Shown here: positions 14,483-22,375 of the stretch, piece after piece
Position numbering within the stretch: position 1 is the first letter of the stretch
Layout: each line of letters starts with the position of its first letter
Assembly: GCA_025999315.1 (NCBI GenBank)
Contig: BNXD01000023.1
Coordinates: forward strand, 1 to 22,556
From: Bacteroidia bacterium
GTDB taxonomy: Bacteria > Bacteroidota > Bacteroidia > Bacteroidales > Rikenellaceae
Direction of reading: 5' to 3'
DNA: 22,556 bases
Notes under the pieces: model-generated
What the model was told of the DNA's origin: nothing
The model's input: only the letters and a program-made list of their open reading frames with translations
Database searches by the model: none
Position numbers and translations under genes: made by a program

Positions 14483-16069
14483 TCAGTCTTTGACGAGCCT
14501 GATAGTGGCGCCTTCGCACCAGGTGTCAGAAGTATAAACAGTTGTGGTTCCGTTGAATAACAGTGAGCACCATCCCGCGGCTCCGGCGTACCAGAACGAT
14601 GCCGTGTTGCCGTGCAACTCAGTGTGCCAATCGTCGGTATTATAAAACAGTTTCGAATTGCCGCTGGAGCTGTATCCCCAGGCAAAGATGTTCATGCCCC
14701 AGGCGTTCAACTGGCTGACATCCGTGAAGGGCGCATTCCACACATTGTCGGCGCACAGGACCGCAAGGCCTCCGGGTGAGGCTGCCGCCGCGTCCACCAG
14801 CTTCTGCCACTCGGCCTTCGTGGGCAGGTGCCAGCCGGAGGGAATGAACTTGGTATAGCTGTTGTTGTAGTAGAGATAGCCCATGTATTGGTCGAAAGAG
14901 ACCGGATAGGTCAGTCCGCTCGGATAGGAGTCTATCGGCTTTAAGGTTTCAACGCCCCAGTATGGCGGCCGGCCGGCCACATGCCACCATGTTGTCGGAT
15001 CGTCAACCTTGATCTCCGTGCCGTTGGGGAACCTTGTGGTGCGCAACCCCAGGGTCGTCCAGATGGCGGTCGTGGCGTCGCCGTAGGTTATCTCCACCGT
15101 GGGATAGATGATGGTCTGATCGCCGCGGACGTCCACCAGGGCGGGGCTGCCCAGTGCGACGGTCTTTTTGTAAAGCGTCCCGGCGGTCAGGTTTTTGGTC
15201 ATGGTCTGCGTCATCAGGTAGGTGTTGGCGTAGTTGCCCGTTGTGGCGTCGACGGTGATGACGGTGTAGGTTACCTCGACGCCCGCGAGGGTGCACGGGA
15301 AGAGGACCAGGCTCAGCGTTCCGCCGGTGGCGAAGGGTGTGGCGGGGGTTGCGCTGAGGGTCGCGGTGGTCTCGGCGGCGGGGGCCGCGACGGCCACCGG
15401 ATCGGGGCCCGCGAAGTCGACGTTCATGCCCAGGACAAAGGGCGTCGCCGCGCCGGCCGACATGGTGAGGCTGCCGACCTTCTCACCGGCGGGTACGCCT
15501 TCGATAGTGAAGGCGATGACCGAGGTCAACTGTTTGAAAGTGAGCTGTACACCGTTGTCCAGCGCACCGTCGGTCGAGACCTTGGCCGCCATCCAGGTCA
15601 GCTTGCCAACCAGGTTGGCAAGCTCGGCCGAGGTTTGCGCCGCGGGCAGGGTCAGCGTCGGGGTGAGGCTCTTGGTTCCGGCATTGGCGTTGTAGCTAAG
15701 ACCCTCATCGTGAGGATAAACAGCCATCAGCGAACGCCCCGTAACGGCGCTCAGGTCGTTGATCAGGCCGGAGAACGAGCCCGAGCTGTGTCCGTGCTCG
15801 GACTGCAGGGTGAACGGGCTGTTGAGGGTTGTCGTGGCGCCGTGGAGGTCGAACAGGGCGAACTTGTCGCCCGCCGACCATTTGGTCGCCCCGTCGGCGT
15901 GGTCGGTCGCCACTCTGGTGCCGGGAACCGTAACGGTCATCGTGCCCGGACGGGCCGAAGCGGCAAGGGTGTTGTCGTCCTGCTGTTGCAGGGTTTGGGT
16001 GTTGTCTTTTGTGCAGGAGGCCAGGGAGATGCCCAACATCAAACCTGCGAGGAAAATGATTCGTTTCAT
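14483..16069 (-). CDS. surface lipoprotein: fimbrillin-like N-terminus, FISUMP-like C-terminus
   Basis: The 528-residue protein has a lipoprotein signal ending in SLASC (C19). Residues about 45-305 look like a Mfa/fimbrillin-type domain: WSAGDKFALFDLHG, GSFSG, LMAVYPHDE, then LTFKQLTSVIAFTIEG. The C-terminal 215 residues (about 313-528) resemble the Fibrobacter succinogenes major paralogous (FISUMP) domain, with WTTLGLRTTRFPNGTEI, GYLYYNNSY, GWHLPTKAEWQKLVDAA (412-428) and the end IRLVKD. The protein should be outer-membrane anchored and face outwards; adhesion or glycan contact is plausible but unproven. I chose the ATG at 16067-16069 because the signal sequence begins there. It follows a 43-codon ORF by 13 nt. 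The neighbouring lipoprotein at 16538 shares almost the same C-terminal module. Confidence 0.85.
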   Translation of the reverse strand: MKRIIFLAGLMLGISLASCTKDNTQTLQQQDDNTLAASARPGTMTVTVPGTRVATDHADGATKWSAGDKFALFDLHGATTTLNSPFTLQSEHGHSSGSFSGLINDLSAVTGRSLMAVYPHDEGLSYNANAGTKSLTPTLTLPAAQTSAELANLVGKLTWMAAKVSTDGALDNGVQLTFKQLTSVIAFTIEGVPAGEKVGSLTMSAGAATPFVLGMNVDFAGPDPVAVAAPAAETTATLSATPATPFATGGTLSLVLFPCTLAGVEVTYTVITVDATTGNYANTYLMTQTMTKNLTAGTLYKKTVALGSPALVDVRGDQTIIYPTVEITYGDATTAIWTTLGLRTTRFPNGTEIKVDDPTTWWHVAGRPPYWGVETLKPIDSYPSGLTYPVSFDQYMGYLYYNNSYTKFIPSGWHLPTKAEWQKLVDAAAASPGGLAVLCADNVWNAPFTDVSQLNAWGMNIFAWGYSSSGNSKLFYNTDDWHTELHGNTASFWYAGAAGWCSLLFNGTTTVYTSDTWCEGATIRLVKD

Positions 16070-16082
16070 GGCATGTGCAGGT

Positions 16083-16214
16083 TTAAAGGTCTTCGACATC
16101 AAAAAATTCAACCGTGCCGGTCTGGGCGAAGCCGCTCTCGACGGCCACCTGCAGGGTCTCGGCTTTGGGGGGGGTGTAACATATTGCTACACAGGGAACT
16201 ACGCTTCTTTTCAT
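16083..16214 (-). CDS. 43-residue small protein upstream of the fimbrillin-like gene
   Basis: The product starts MKRSVVPCVAICYTPP, continues with AETLQVAVESGFAQTG and ends in EFFDVEDL. It has no signal peptide or membrane segment, two cysteines and an acidic C-terminus. From memory, similar 40-60-residue proteins with a VExGFAxS-like motif and acidic tail occur beside fimbrillin and lipoprotein genes in other Bacteroidales, but I could not verify this. Stop and next start are 13 nt apart on the same strand, so it is almost certainly co-transcribed with the lipoprotein. The function is unknown; a leader or small secreted or modified peptide is possible. The start context CCGTCAAACACTATG resembles that of the GH10 micro-ORF. 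Confidence 0.6.
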   Translation of the reverse strand: MKRSVVPCVAICYTPPKAETLQVAVESGFAQTGTVEFFDVEDL

Positions 16215-16263
16215 AGTGTTTGACGGGTTACTTATTTTTTTGACAGTATACACGCTGTTATTT

Positions 16264-16535
16264 ATGCGAATTAACAGTTGAAACTTACATCTGATTATCA
16301 ACGCCTTATTGTATCGCCAATTTTTATGTCATGTTACCCTGAGCTTGTCGAAGGGTCTCGGGCAAGACTGCATGAGATGCTTCGACTTCGCTCAGCATGA
16401 CAGGAGATGTAGAGATGGTTGCCTTCGGCTTCCTCCTCGCGGCTCGGCATAGCTCAAACAAGTTTGGCTCTGCCCTCGCTCGCAGCGTCGGAAAGACTTC
16501 GCTCAGCATGATAAATTTCAACCGTTAATTCGCAT
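16264..16535 (+). mobile_element. MITE-like element containing repeat copy C
   Basis: ATGCGAATTAA (16264-16274) and its exact complement TTAATTCGCAT (16525-16535) bound a 272-nt segment; beyond these 11 nt the pairing continues imperfectly (CAGTTGAAACTT with AAATTTCAACCG). Inside is the 200-nt repeat core (16330-16511). There is no coding capacity. The right end lies 2 nt from the stop codon of the SusE-like gene, and the left end is 50 nt upstream of the small ORF. No clear target duplication is seen. It fills the gene-free gap 16215-16537. Confidence 0.7.
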
Positions 16536-16537
16536 TA

Positions 16538-18619
16538 TCAGTCTTTGACAAACCTGAATGTGGCGCCTTCGGCCCAATCTGCGTTGAGGGTTGTCGTTCC
16601 GTTGAACAGGAGAGGTTTCCATGCAGAGGCTCCGTCATACCAGAACGCTGCTACTTTTTCTGCCGACGAGGGATAGGCCAGATACAAGTTACTTCCGGTG
16701 CTGAATCCCCAGGCAAAAATGTTCATGCCCCAGGCGTTCAACTGGCTGACGTCGGCCAGCGGTGTGTTCCACACATTGTCGGCGCACAGGACGGCGAGAC
16801 CTCCGGGTGAGGCTGCTGCCGCATCCACCAGTTTTTGCCACTCGGCCAGGGTAGGCAGGTGCCATCCGGGCGGGGGCGTAAACTTCTTGTAGCTGTCGTT
16901 ATGATAGAGATAGCCCATGTAACCGTCGAACGCGGCAGGATAGGTGAGCCCGCTCGGATACGATTCGAGATGGACAAGGGTATTCCCTCCGGCCGGATAT
17001 GGCGGACGACCGGCCACATGCCACCACTTTGTCGGATCATCGGCCCCCATCTCCGTGCCGTCGGGGAACCTTGTGGTGCGCAGACCCTGGGTCGTCCAGA
17101 CGGCGGAAGTGGCGTCGGCGTAGGCTATCTCCACCGCGGGATAGATGATGGTCTGATCGCCGCGGACGTCTATCAAAAGGTTAGCCATTGCTGTGATGCT
17201 GACCGCCTGCGCTACGGCGCTTATGTCGGCCTGATTGGACTGGTTGCGCACGTTCCAGTAGACGGTCTGGGTCGCTCCGGCTGTAACGCCCAGCTGAATG
17301 AGCGCGATCTGCAGGTCGAGCGCGGCGATGGAGCCCGAGCCGGTGTTGGCGCCCACGTTCACACTCACTTCGGTGGACGACGAGAGCGAGGTTTTGAACA
17401 CCAGCGACACATTGGACTTTTGCGAGAGGCCGATCTGATCCCAAGTGAACACTGCCGGGTCGTTGGCCGGGAGGTTAAGGTCGAGGGTCGTCCCTGCTGC
17501 AGGGCTCAGCAACATACCCGTTTTGGCCAACCCCACGACGGTGAATTCGACCGGAGTGATGTCGAGGTCTTCGTTGTCGCTCTGGTTGCGGATGTTCCAA
17601 TAGAGTTTTTGGGTCTCTCCGGCGTCGACGCCAAGCTCGGACAGCGCGGTCTGTATCTGACGGTCGGTAACCTGGAACGTCCCCGAGTTGGCGCCTATCG
17701 GGATCACGACCTCATCGTCGGACGAGGGTGAGACCTTCAGAACCAGCGACACCTGGGGTGTGCCCGTGAAACCTTCGGGTTTCCACTGGAACTCCACCGG
17801 CAAATTGGCTGCCTGGTTGATGTCGATGGTCGTCTTGGAGGGGCTCAACAGCACGACAGGCAGCGTTTTGGCCACGATGGTGAAGCCAATGGGGACGGGA
17901 GTTATGTCTGCCGACGTTCTCTGATTGCGCACGTTCCAATAGATCTGCTGCGGCTGTCCGTCGTCGAGGCCCAGCTCGGTCAATATGTTCATCAGCTGGT
18001 TCGAGGAGAGGGTGTGCGAGCCTGTGTTATCCCCGACAGAGACAACCGCCGACGGGGTCTGGGATGTGGGGCTGGTCTTGAACACCAGCGACACCCGGTC
18101 GCCTGCGGCAATGCCGGTTTGGCGCCAGCGGAATTCGAGCGACGAGAAGTTCGTCGCATCGTTCAGGTCGACGGTTGTTCCGGCGGGCTGGTAGAGCATA
18201 ACTATCATCGACACGGTGATCGTCAACCGGCGTATCTCCTCGGGTGTGGACTGGGTGTAGGCCACCGGAATGACCCCCCAGTAAAGATCGAGGGGCTGAT
18301 CGACCTCGGCGCCGAAATTGGACGCCACGCGGGAAATCTCCTCGGCGGAAAATTCATATCGCCCCGTCTCCCCGACCGACATGAAGTAGCGGTTTCTGGA
18401 GAGCTTGGCGTTGTCGCTGAAGACGATCACCTGACCCTTGCCGGCAGGATCGCTCCACTGGAAAGGGTATGTTTCGCCCTCGTTCACCACGATCGTTTCG
18501 TTGTTTGCCGGAGCTACCGGAGTGGCAAAAGAGATGCTCGGGTCCGTGGCGGAGTTGTCGTTCTTGCAACCGGCAAGAATCAGCGGCAAAAGAAAAAGCA
18601 AGCGAGGAAATTTTTTCAT
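16538..18619 (-). CDS. surface lipoprotein: four SusE-like repeats plus FISUMP-like C-terminus
   Basis: The 693-residue protein has a lipoprotein signal ending in LILAGC (C18). Next come four Ig-like modules of the SusE type: a diverged one (about 32-138) and three alike (about 141-255, 256-368 and 369-480). The last three share the pattern LLSP..TT.DLN...F.W, VSLVFK.SPSS, VGANTGS and YWNVRNQ. The last 210 residues (about 484-693) are a FISUMP-like module with GWHLPTLAEWQKLVDAA (585-601), nearly the same as in the neighbouring fimbrillin-like lipoprotein. It should sit on the cell surface; SusE-type modules often bind starch or other glycans, but no ligand can be named. The ATG at 18617-18619 begins a clear signal sequence. 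The element holding repeat C abuts its 3' end. Confidence 0.87.
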   Translation of the reverse strand: MKKFPRLLFLLPLILAGCKNDNSATDPSISFATPVAPANNETIVVNEGETYPFQWSDPAGKGQVIVFSDNAKLSRNRYFMSVGETGRYEFSAEEISRVASNFGAEVDQPLDLYWGVIPVAYTQSTPEEIRRLTITVSMIVMLYQPAGTTVDLNDATNFSSLEFRWRQTGIAAGDRVSLVFKTSPTSQTPSAVVSVGDNTGSHTLSSNQLMNILTELGLDDGQPQQIYWNVRNQRTSADITPVPIGFTIVAKTLPVVLLSPSKTTIDINQAANLPVEFQWKPEGFTGTPQVSLVLKVSPSSDDEVVIPIGANSGTFQVTDRQIQTALSELGVDAGETQKLYWNIRNQSDNEDLDITPVEFTVVGLAKTGMLLSPAAGTTLDLNLPANDPAVFTWDQIGLSQKSNVSLVFKTSLSSSTEVSVNVGANTGSGSIAALDLQIALIQLGVTAGATQTVYWNVRNQSNQADISAVAQAVSITAMANLLIDVRGDQTIIYPAVEIAYADATSAVWTTQGLRTTRFPDGTEMGADDPTKWWHVAGRPPYPAGGNTLVHLESYPSGLTYPAAFDGYMGYLYHNDSYKKFTPPPGWHLPTLAEWQKLVDAAAASPGGLAVLCADNVWNTPLADVSQLNAWGMNIFAWGFSTGSNLYLAYPSSAEKVAAFWYDGASAWKPLLFNGTTTLNADWAEGATFRFVKD

Positions 18620-18702
18620 ATCGGTAAAAGATTGATTGTTATTGACGTATCTGTTGTCTATATTATTGTGTATTTCCGGTCAAAATGTAACATGAATCGC
18701 GC

Positions 18703-18740
18703 TCATGTCCATGGACATGACAAGGGAAGTACTCCCCTTG
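18703..18740. promoter_or_regulatory. two adjacent palindromes upstream of the SusE-like gene
   Basis: TCATGTCCATGGACATGA (18703-18720) is a perfect 18-nt palindrome. It is followed directly by CAAGGGAAGTACTCCCCTTG (18721-18740), palindromic except for one mismatched pair. They lie 84-121 nt upstream of the minus-strand start at 18619. Tandem dyads like this could be operator sites or leader hairpins. No T-run favours termination. Confidence 0.45.
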
Positions 18741-18845
18741 TAAAACTCTTATGACGTTCTTGTCGCTAACCGGCTGCCCAGGGCGCAGCCGCGAGGGCGA
18801 GGGGGTTTATCTGTGGTGCATTTAATCGTTGGTTTTTCTTATACA

Positions 18846-19140
18846 ATGCGAATTAAGGCTTGAAAACAATATTTGATATTCAGTGATTTACAACAGTACG
18901 GCTTTGTGCAAACAGAGTATTATGTCACCCTCAAGCGAAACGAAGAGATCTAAGGGTCTCGGCAATACTGCATGAGATGCTTCGACTTCGCTCAGCATGA
19001 CAGGAGAAGTATAGATGGTTGCCTTCGGCTTCCTCCTCGCGGCTCGGCATAGCTCGAACAAGTTCGACTCTGCCCTCGCTCGCAGCGTCGGAAAGACTTC
19101 GCTCAGCATGACATGGTAAATTTCAACTGTTAATTCGCAT
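18846..19140 (+). mobile_element. MITE-like element containing repeat copy D
   Basis: ATGCGAATTAA (18846-18856) and TTAATTCGCAT (19130-19140) bound a 295-nt segment with the repeat core at 18921-19113. TACA lies immediately outside both ends (18842-18845 and 19141-19144), a possible 4-nt target duplication. It contains no gene. It is in the 18620-19489 gene-free stretch, which also holds the palindromes, a GGCTGC-7 nt-GCAGCC hairpin near 18772, and repeats F and E. Confidence 0.7.
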
Positions 19141-19165
19141 TACAAAGTAAAATCTGCCTTGTCCT

Positions 19166-19213
19166 GCGCGTAGCGGTCTCAGTAGACCTTTGACAATGGA
19201 CAGACTTAAGGTC
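19166..19213 (+). repeat. dispersed repeat F, copy 2
   Basis: Matches 9819-9866, including GCGCGTAG and GACCTTTGACAA. It lies between the copy D element and repeat E copy 2. Confidence 0.7.
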
Positions 19214-19230
19214 AAAGCAAGAACGCTGCC

Positions 19231-19316
19231 TGTTTTTCGACTCCCCGCCCGCCCCCCTCAGCGACTAAAAGCCGCTGCCGGGCGAGGGAGTCGGCAGTTT
19301 TGACAGGCAAAACTGC
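19231..19316 (+). repeat. hairpin repeat E, copy 2
   Basis: Matches 14290-14374. The terminal hairpin is GCAGTTTTG (19294-19302) with CAAAACTGC (19308-19316): the third pair is A-T here and G-C in copy 1, so pairing is kept although both bases changed. The remaining 19317-19489 shows no gene; part of it (near 19346) weakly resembles 10510-10540. Confidence 0.8.
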
Positions 19317-19489
19317 AGAATGAATCTAACCGGTTGCTGTGCAAGACCGGCCCAGCCGCAGCCACACTCTGTGTTCCTTGGGCGCTTTTTGGGCGGCGGG
19401 CCGCTTTGACTTTGACCTGACGCTTTTAGTCAACCTTTTTTAAAGCAACTTTTAAGAACAACCGTATTACCTGTTTTATTGGCTGCTTC

Positions 19490-21049
19490 TCACTTCGTTA
19501 TTTCGATCTGCGAGACCACATACCACCCGGTGGCGGTCTTGTCGGCTTTGGTGGCAAGCAGAATGGCCGGAGCGTTGCCTTTTGTCGAGTCGATGATGGC
19601 CACCCCAAGCCGGTAGGTCCCCGCCGGGAGGTCGTCCAGTTTGACGCTGGTCACATAATCGTACGGGCCGTCCCGGAGGAACTTCGACGGCTCGGCCCTT
19701 GAGTCCAGAATGAGCTGTTTGACCGAGTTGTCGGCGCCGAGGATGGCCAGGGCGACTTTGTATTTGTAGTTCCAGCGGATGTTGTTGTTGGGCAGGTAGC
19801 CTATGCCCGCATTGACCCACCGGTGGCCGATCTTGATCGTGTGGGTTGCCCGGGCTGTTGTCGGGGCCGAGATGACTTCGGGACGGATGCGGTATCCCCC
19901 CTTTTTGACAAAGAGCTCCACCAAGTCGGGAGCCTGTTTGGTCCATCCCACCACATCGGCCCTGTTGCGAAGGTCGAGGGTGTTGAAGTTGTTGTTCATG
20001 GCGTGTTCCATGGTCTTCTCGAAACTTTCGCGCCATGAGGCAAAATAGTACTCGCCCGAACCCTGCCAGAAGGAGGGGAATGTGGTGGCCTCGCCCGAGC
20101 CGAACCAGCACGCCTCGCCGAAGAGCGGCGTGCTGCCATAGAACTGCTTTGCCTGCTGCTGCTGGTCCCACAGGAAGTAGCCGCTGCCCAGTCCGTCGCG
20201 GCGACAGCCGTAGCCCTTCTGCTCGACACCTATCGTGCGCTCGACTTCCTTGCCAAAGGCGGAGGCGAGCGGAAAGTCGAGTATCACCTTGTGGAAGTTG
20301 TTGGCGTAGATCGTCGTTACATTGTCGAACAGAGCGGTGCGATTGGCCGGGGTGTCGTTCTTGAGGGTGATGCCGTGGCTCTCGCCATACGAACCGACGT
20401 TGAGCCCGTCGACATAGTCGACAATGTCGGGATTGTCATACTCCAGGGCGAACGCCTTGACGAACTTATCCAGCTTTTCGAGGAACACGGGGTCGTCCTC
20501 ATAGGGAGTCCACAACTGAGGACGGCTGGTGCCGACATTGACAATCTTTCCCTCGGCGCCGGCATCGCGGACATAGTCGGGCGTGGCCTTCACGTCGATG
20601 TCGTTGCTCGAGTTGTAGACGCGGAAGGCCAGCTTGAGCCCCCGGTCGAGGGCGCCCTGCACCATCTGCTTGTAGTTGGGATTGACCTTCCATGCATACT
20701 GGCCCTCGGTCGGCTCCATGTCATTCCATGTCCACCGTATATAGAAATGGGTGGCATATTTGCGCGCCGCCTCGCTCTGGGCGGCCCAGTAGGCGGCTTG
20801 TCCCACTCCCAGATCGCCGTCGGCATAGATCGCCCACCCCGTGCACGGATTGCGCAACATCGAGGTGCTGTCGATCTTGGGCCGGTACTCGATGTTGTCG
20901 GGGAGCGAAAACACGTCGCCGAACTCCTCTTCGGGAGGTTCGGGGACGACGAACTTGGGTGAATTATGGCTTTTGGTTCCGGAACATCCTGTCGCTATCA
21001 TCAGGGAGATAAGGATAGCGACAGGAATTCTTTTGACATTCTCGGACAT
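19490..21049 (-). CDS. DUF4832-like lipoprotein, probable glycosidase fold
   Basis: The 519-residue protein has a lipoprotein signal with IATGC (C22) and a Pro/Glu-rich linker. Residues about 60-385 look like a TIM-barrel glycosidase: MLRNPCTGWAIYADGD (64-79), FYIRWTWNDMEPTEGQYAW (102-120), GLKLAFRVY and DGLNVGSYGESHG. E223 in GSYGE and E312 in LFGEACW are possible catalytic acids. The C-terminal part (about 385-519) is a beta domain as in DUF4832 proteins. The substrate is unknown; a clan GH-A-like enzyme is inferred, not shown. The ATG at 21047-21049 is preceded by its own -7 box. It lies downstream of the GH172 gene on the same strand, separated by 104 nt. Confidence 0.78.
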   Translation of the reverse strand: MSENVKRIPVAILISLMIATGCSGTKSHNSPKFVVPEPPEEEFGDVFSLPDNIEYRPKIDSTSMLRNPCTGWAIYADGDLGVGQAAYWAAQSEAARKYATHFYIRWTWNDMEPTEGQYAWKVNPNYKQMVQGALDRGLKLAFRVYNSSNDIDVKATPDYVRDAGAEGKIVNVGTSRPQLWTPYEDDPVFLEKLDKFVKAFALEYDNPDIVDYVDGLNVGSYGESHGITLKNDTPANRTALFDNVTTIYANNFHKVILDFPLASAFGKEVERTIGVEQKGYGCRRDGLGSGYFLWDQQQQAKQFYGSTPLFGEACWFGSGEATTFPSFWQGSGEYYFASWRESFEKTMEHAMNNNFNTLDLRNRADVVGWTKQAPDLVELFVKKGGYRIRPEVISAPTTARATHTIKIGHRWVNAGIGYLPNNNIRWNYKYKVALAILGADNSVKQLILDSRAEPSKFLRDGPYDYVTSVKLDDLPAGTYRLGVAIIDSTKGNAPAILLATKADKTATGWYVVSQIEITK

Positions 21050-21072
21050 GGCGGTTGTTTTTTAATGTATAA

Positions 21073-21080
21073 CAAAGTTA
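21073..21080 (-). promoter_or_regulatory. Bacteroidetes -7 box for the DUF4832-like gene
   Basis: On the minus strand this reads TAACTTTG, matching TAnnTTTG, 23 nt upstream of the start codon. A clear -33 box is not seen. It suggests the gene can be transcribed apart from GH172. Confidence 0.55.
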
Positions 21081-21153
21081 ACTTGCGGAAATGGCTATGT
21101 GAAGACGGTTTTGGACAACTTTTACAACAAATTGGACATATCGTTATTTCTTT

Positions 21154-22317
21154 TCAGTCGACCTCCAGCTCCTGCCATGGGGGCAGGGCGGGAAATTTGG
21201 CGTGAGGTTCGCTCTGGTACCAGTAAACGACCGAGGCGATGTCGGACGTCTGTGGCAGGTAACGTCCTCCGGTGCGCCAGCCGAGGTCCTGGATGGTGAC
21301 CCGCAGCTCTTTGTCGAAACGCACCGGGTCCATGATGTGCCAGCGGTACATGCCGAAGCGTTGCTGCGAGCGATATGTGCCGTCGGGACGGATCACCTGA
21401 TGCAGGCCCGAGTATGGGGTGCAGAACTCCCTGTAACGACCCTCGCGCTCGAAGTTGTAGGAGCCGCAGAAGTAATCCTCCTCGCCCGTGCCGCATATGG
21501 TCGGAAACCGGGAGTCGCCGTCGATAAAGAACTTGATCTCCCCCTCGCCCCACCATCCGTTGTTGTTGACCCCTTTGGCCATATAGGCGCCCACGTAGTG
21601 ACCCTTGCCGCGGATGCCGTCGACAAGAGTGTAGTCCGAGGCGTGGTTGCCGCGCGAGTGGCGATACTGGGCGTGAAAGCAGGCCGCATCGCGGGGTATG
21701 TCGGTCAGCGTGTAGTCGATCTGGTAGTAGAGCGTCATCTCGTTGTCGGGATCGACGTTCTCCATCGTTATGCGGCATTTGCTGCGAAAGGGCATGGACC
21801 AGTAGCAGTTGAAAGCACTGCCCGGATTGACGCAGACGGCCAGCGAACTCAGCGGCGCGTATTCGCCCCAGCCCATGGCAAAGAAATCGCCTACGGGACA
21901 CTCGACCGAAGGCTCCTTCTCCCCGTCCCAGTAGATGCGCAGGATCGAGAAACGCCATTTGCCGGTGGGGGTCATCCAGATGTGCTGGATGGCTCCCGGC
22001 CCGCCGATCTCGGCCAGGGTGAATGTCTCGCCGGAAGCGATACGTATGTAGGGGTTGACCTTCCACCCCCGACCCAGGTCGCGCGCGGCGTGGCGGGCGT
22101 TGGCCCTGTTGCGCGTGTCTCCCTCCGGTTGGGGGTCGGCCATGCCCCCCTGGCCCTTTTCGCCGGTGAAGTTCTCGGGGCTTATCGAGCGCGAACGGGC
22201 ATTGGAGAGCCGGCTCAGGTTCCCCATGTTCATGTCCAGACCGTTGAAGTCGTATTGCTGTGCCGGCAGGAGCCCTCCTGCGAGGAGCAGGACTATAATG
22301 GCGGTGATTTTTTTCAT
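21154..22317 (-). CDS. secreted DUF2961/GH172 glycoside hydrolase
   Basis: The 387-residue protein has a signal peptide (about residues 1-20, ending LLPAQ) and a DUF2961 domain over nearly all the rest. That family is now GH172, with members acting on difructose anhydride or on arabinofuranosides. Motifs include IGGPGAIQHIWMT (104-116), NNGWWGEGEIKFFIDGD (252-268) and ICGTGEEDYF (274-283). E258 and E279 are 21 residues apart, the spacing I recall for the nucleophile and acid/base of the characterised Bifidobacterium enzyme. The start is the ATG at 22315-22317. It precedes the DUF4832-like gene, and the pair probably degrades one glycan. Which linkage it cuts cannot be read from sequence. Confidence 0.88.
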   Translation of the reverse strand: MKKITAIIVLLLAGGLLPAQQYDFNGLDMNMGNLSRLSNARSRSISPENFTGEKGQGGMADPQPEGDTRNRANARHAARDLGRGWKVNPYIRIASGETFTLAEIGGPGAIQHIWMTPTGKWRFSILRIYWDGEKEPSVECPVGDFFAMGWGEYAPLSSLAVCVNPGSAFNCYWSMPFRSKCRITMENVDPDNEMTLYYQIDYTLTDIPRDAACFHAQYRHSRGNHASDYTLVDGIRGKGHYVGAYMAKGVNNNGWWGEGEIKFFIDGDSRFPTICGTGEEDYFCGSYNFEREGRYREFCTPYSGLHQVIRPDGTYRSQQRFGMYRWHIMDPVRFDKELRVTIQDLGWRTGGRYLPQTSDIASVVYWYQSEPHAKFPALPPWQELEVD

Positions 22318-22375
22318 GGTTTTATGCCGTTGTGCAGCTATAATGTTGGTTAAAAAGCGTCAAACTATTTAGAAA

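Noticed and set aside
13768..19113. Short frames over the interspersed copies (for example with MLSEVEASH) as possible small proteins.
   Set aside because: The same peptide recurs wherever the repeat occurs, has no start signals, and is a familiar spurious translation of Bacteroidetes repeats.
13768..19113. The repeated copies as a CRISPR array.
   Set aside because: The copies are about 200 nt long, unevenly spaced by hundreds to thousands of bases, separated by genes, and no cas gene is present.
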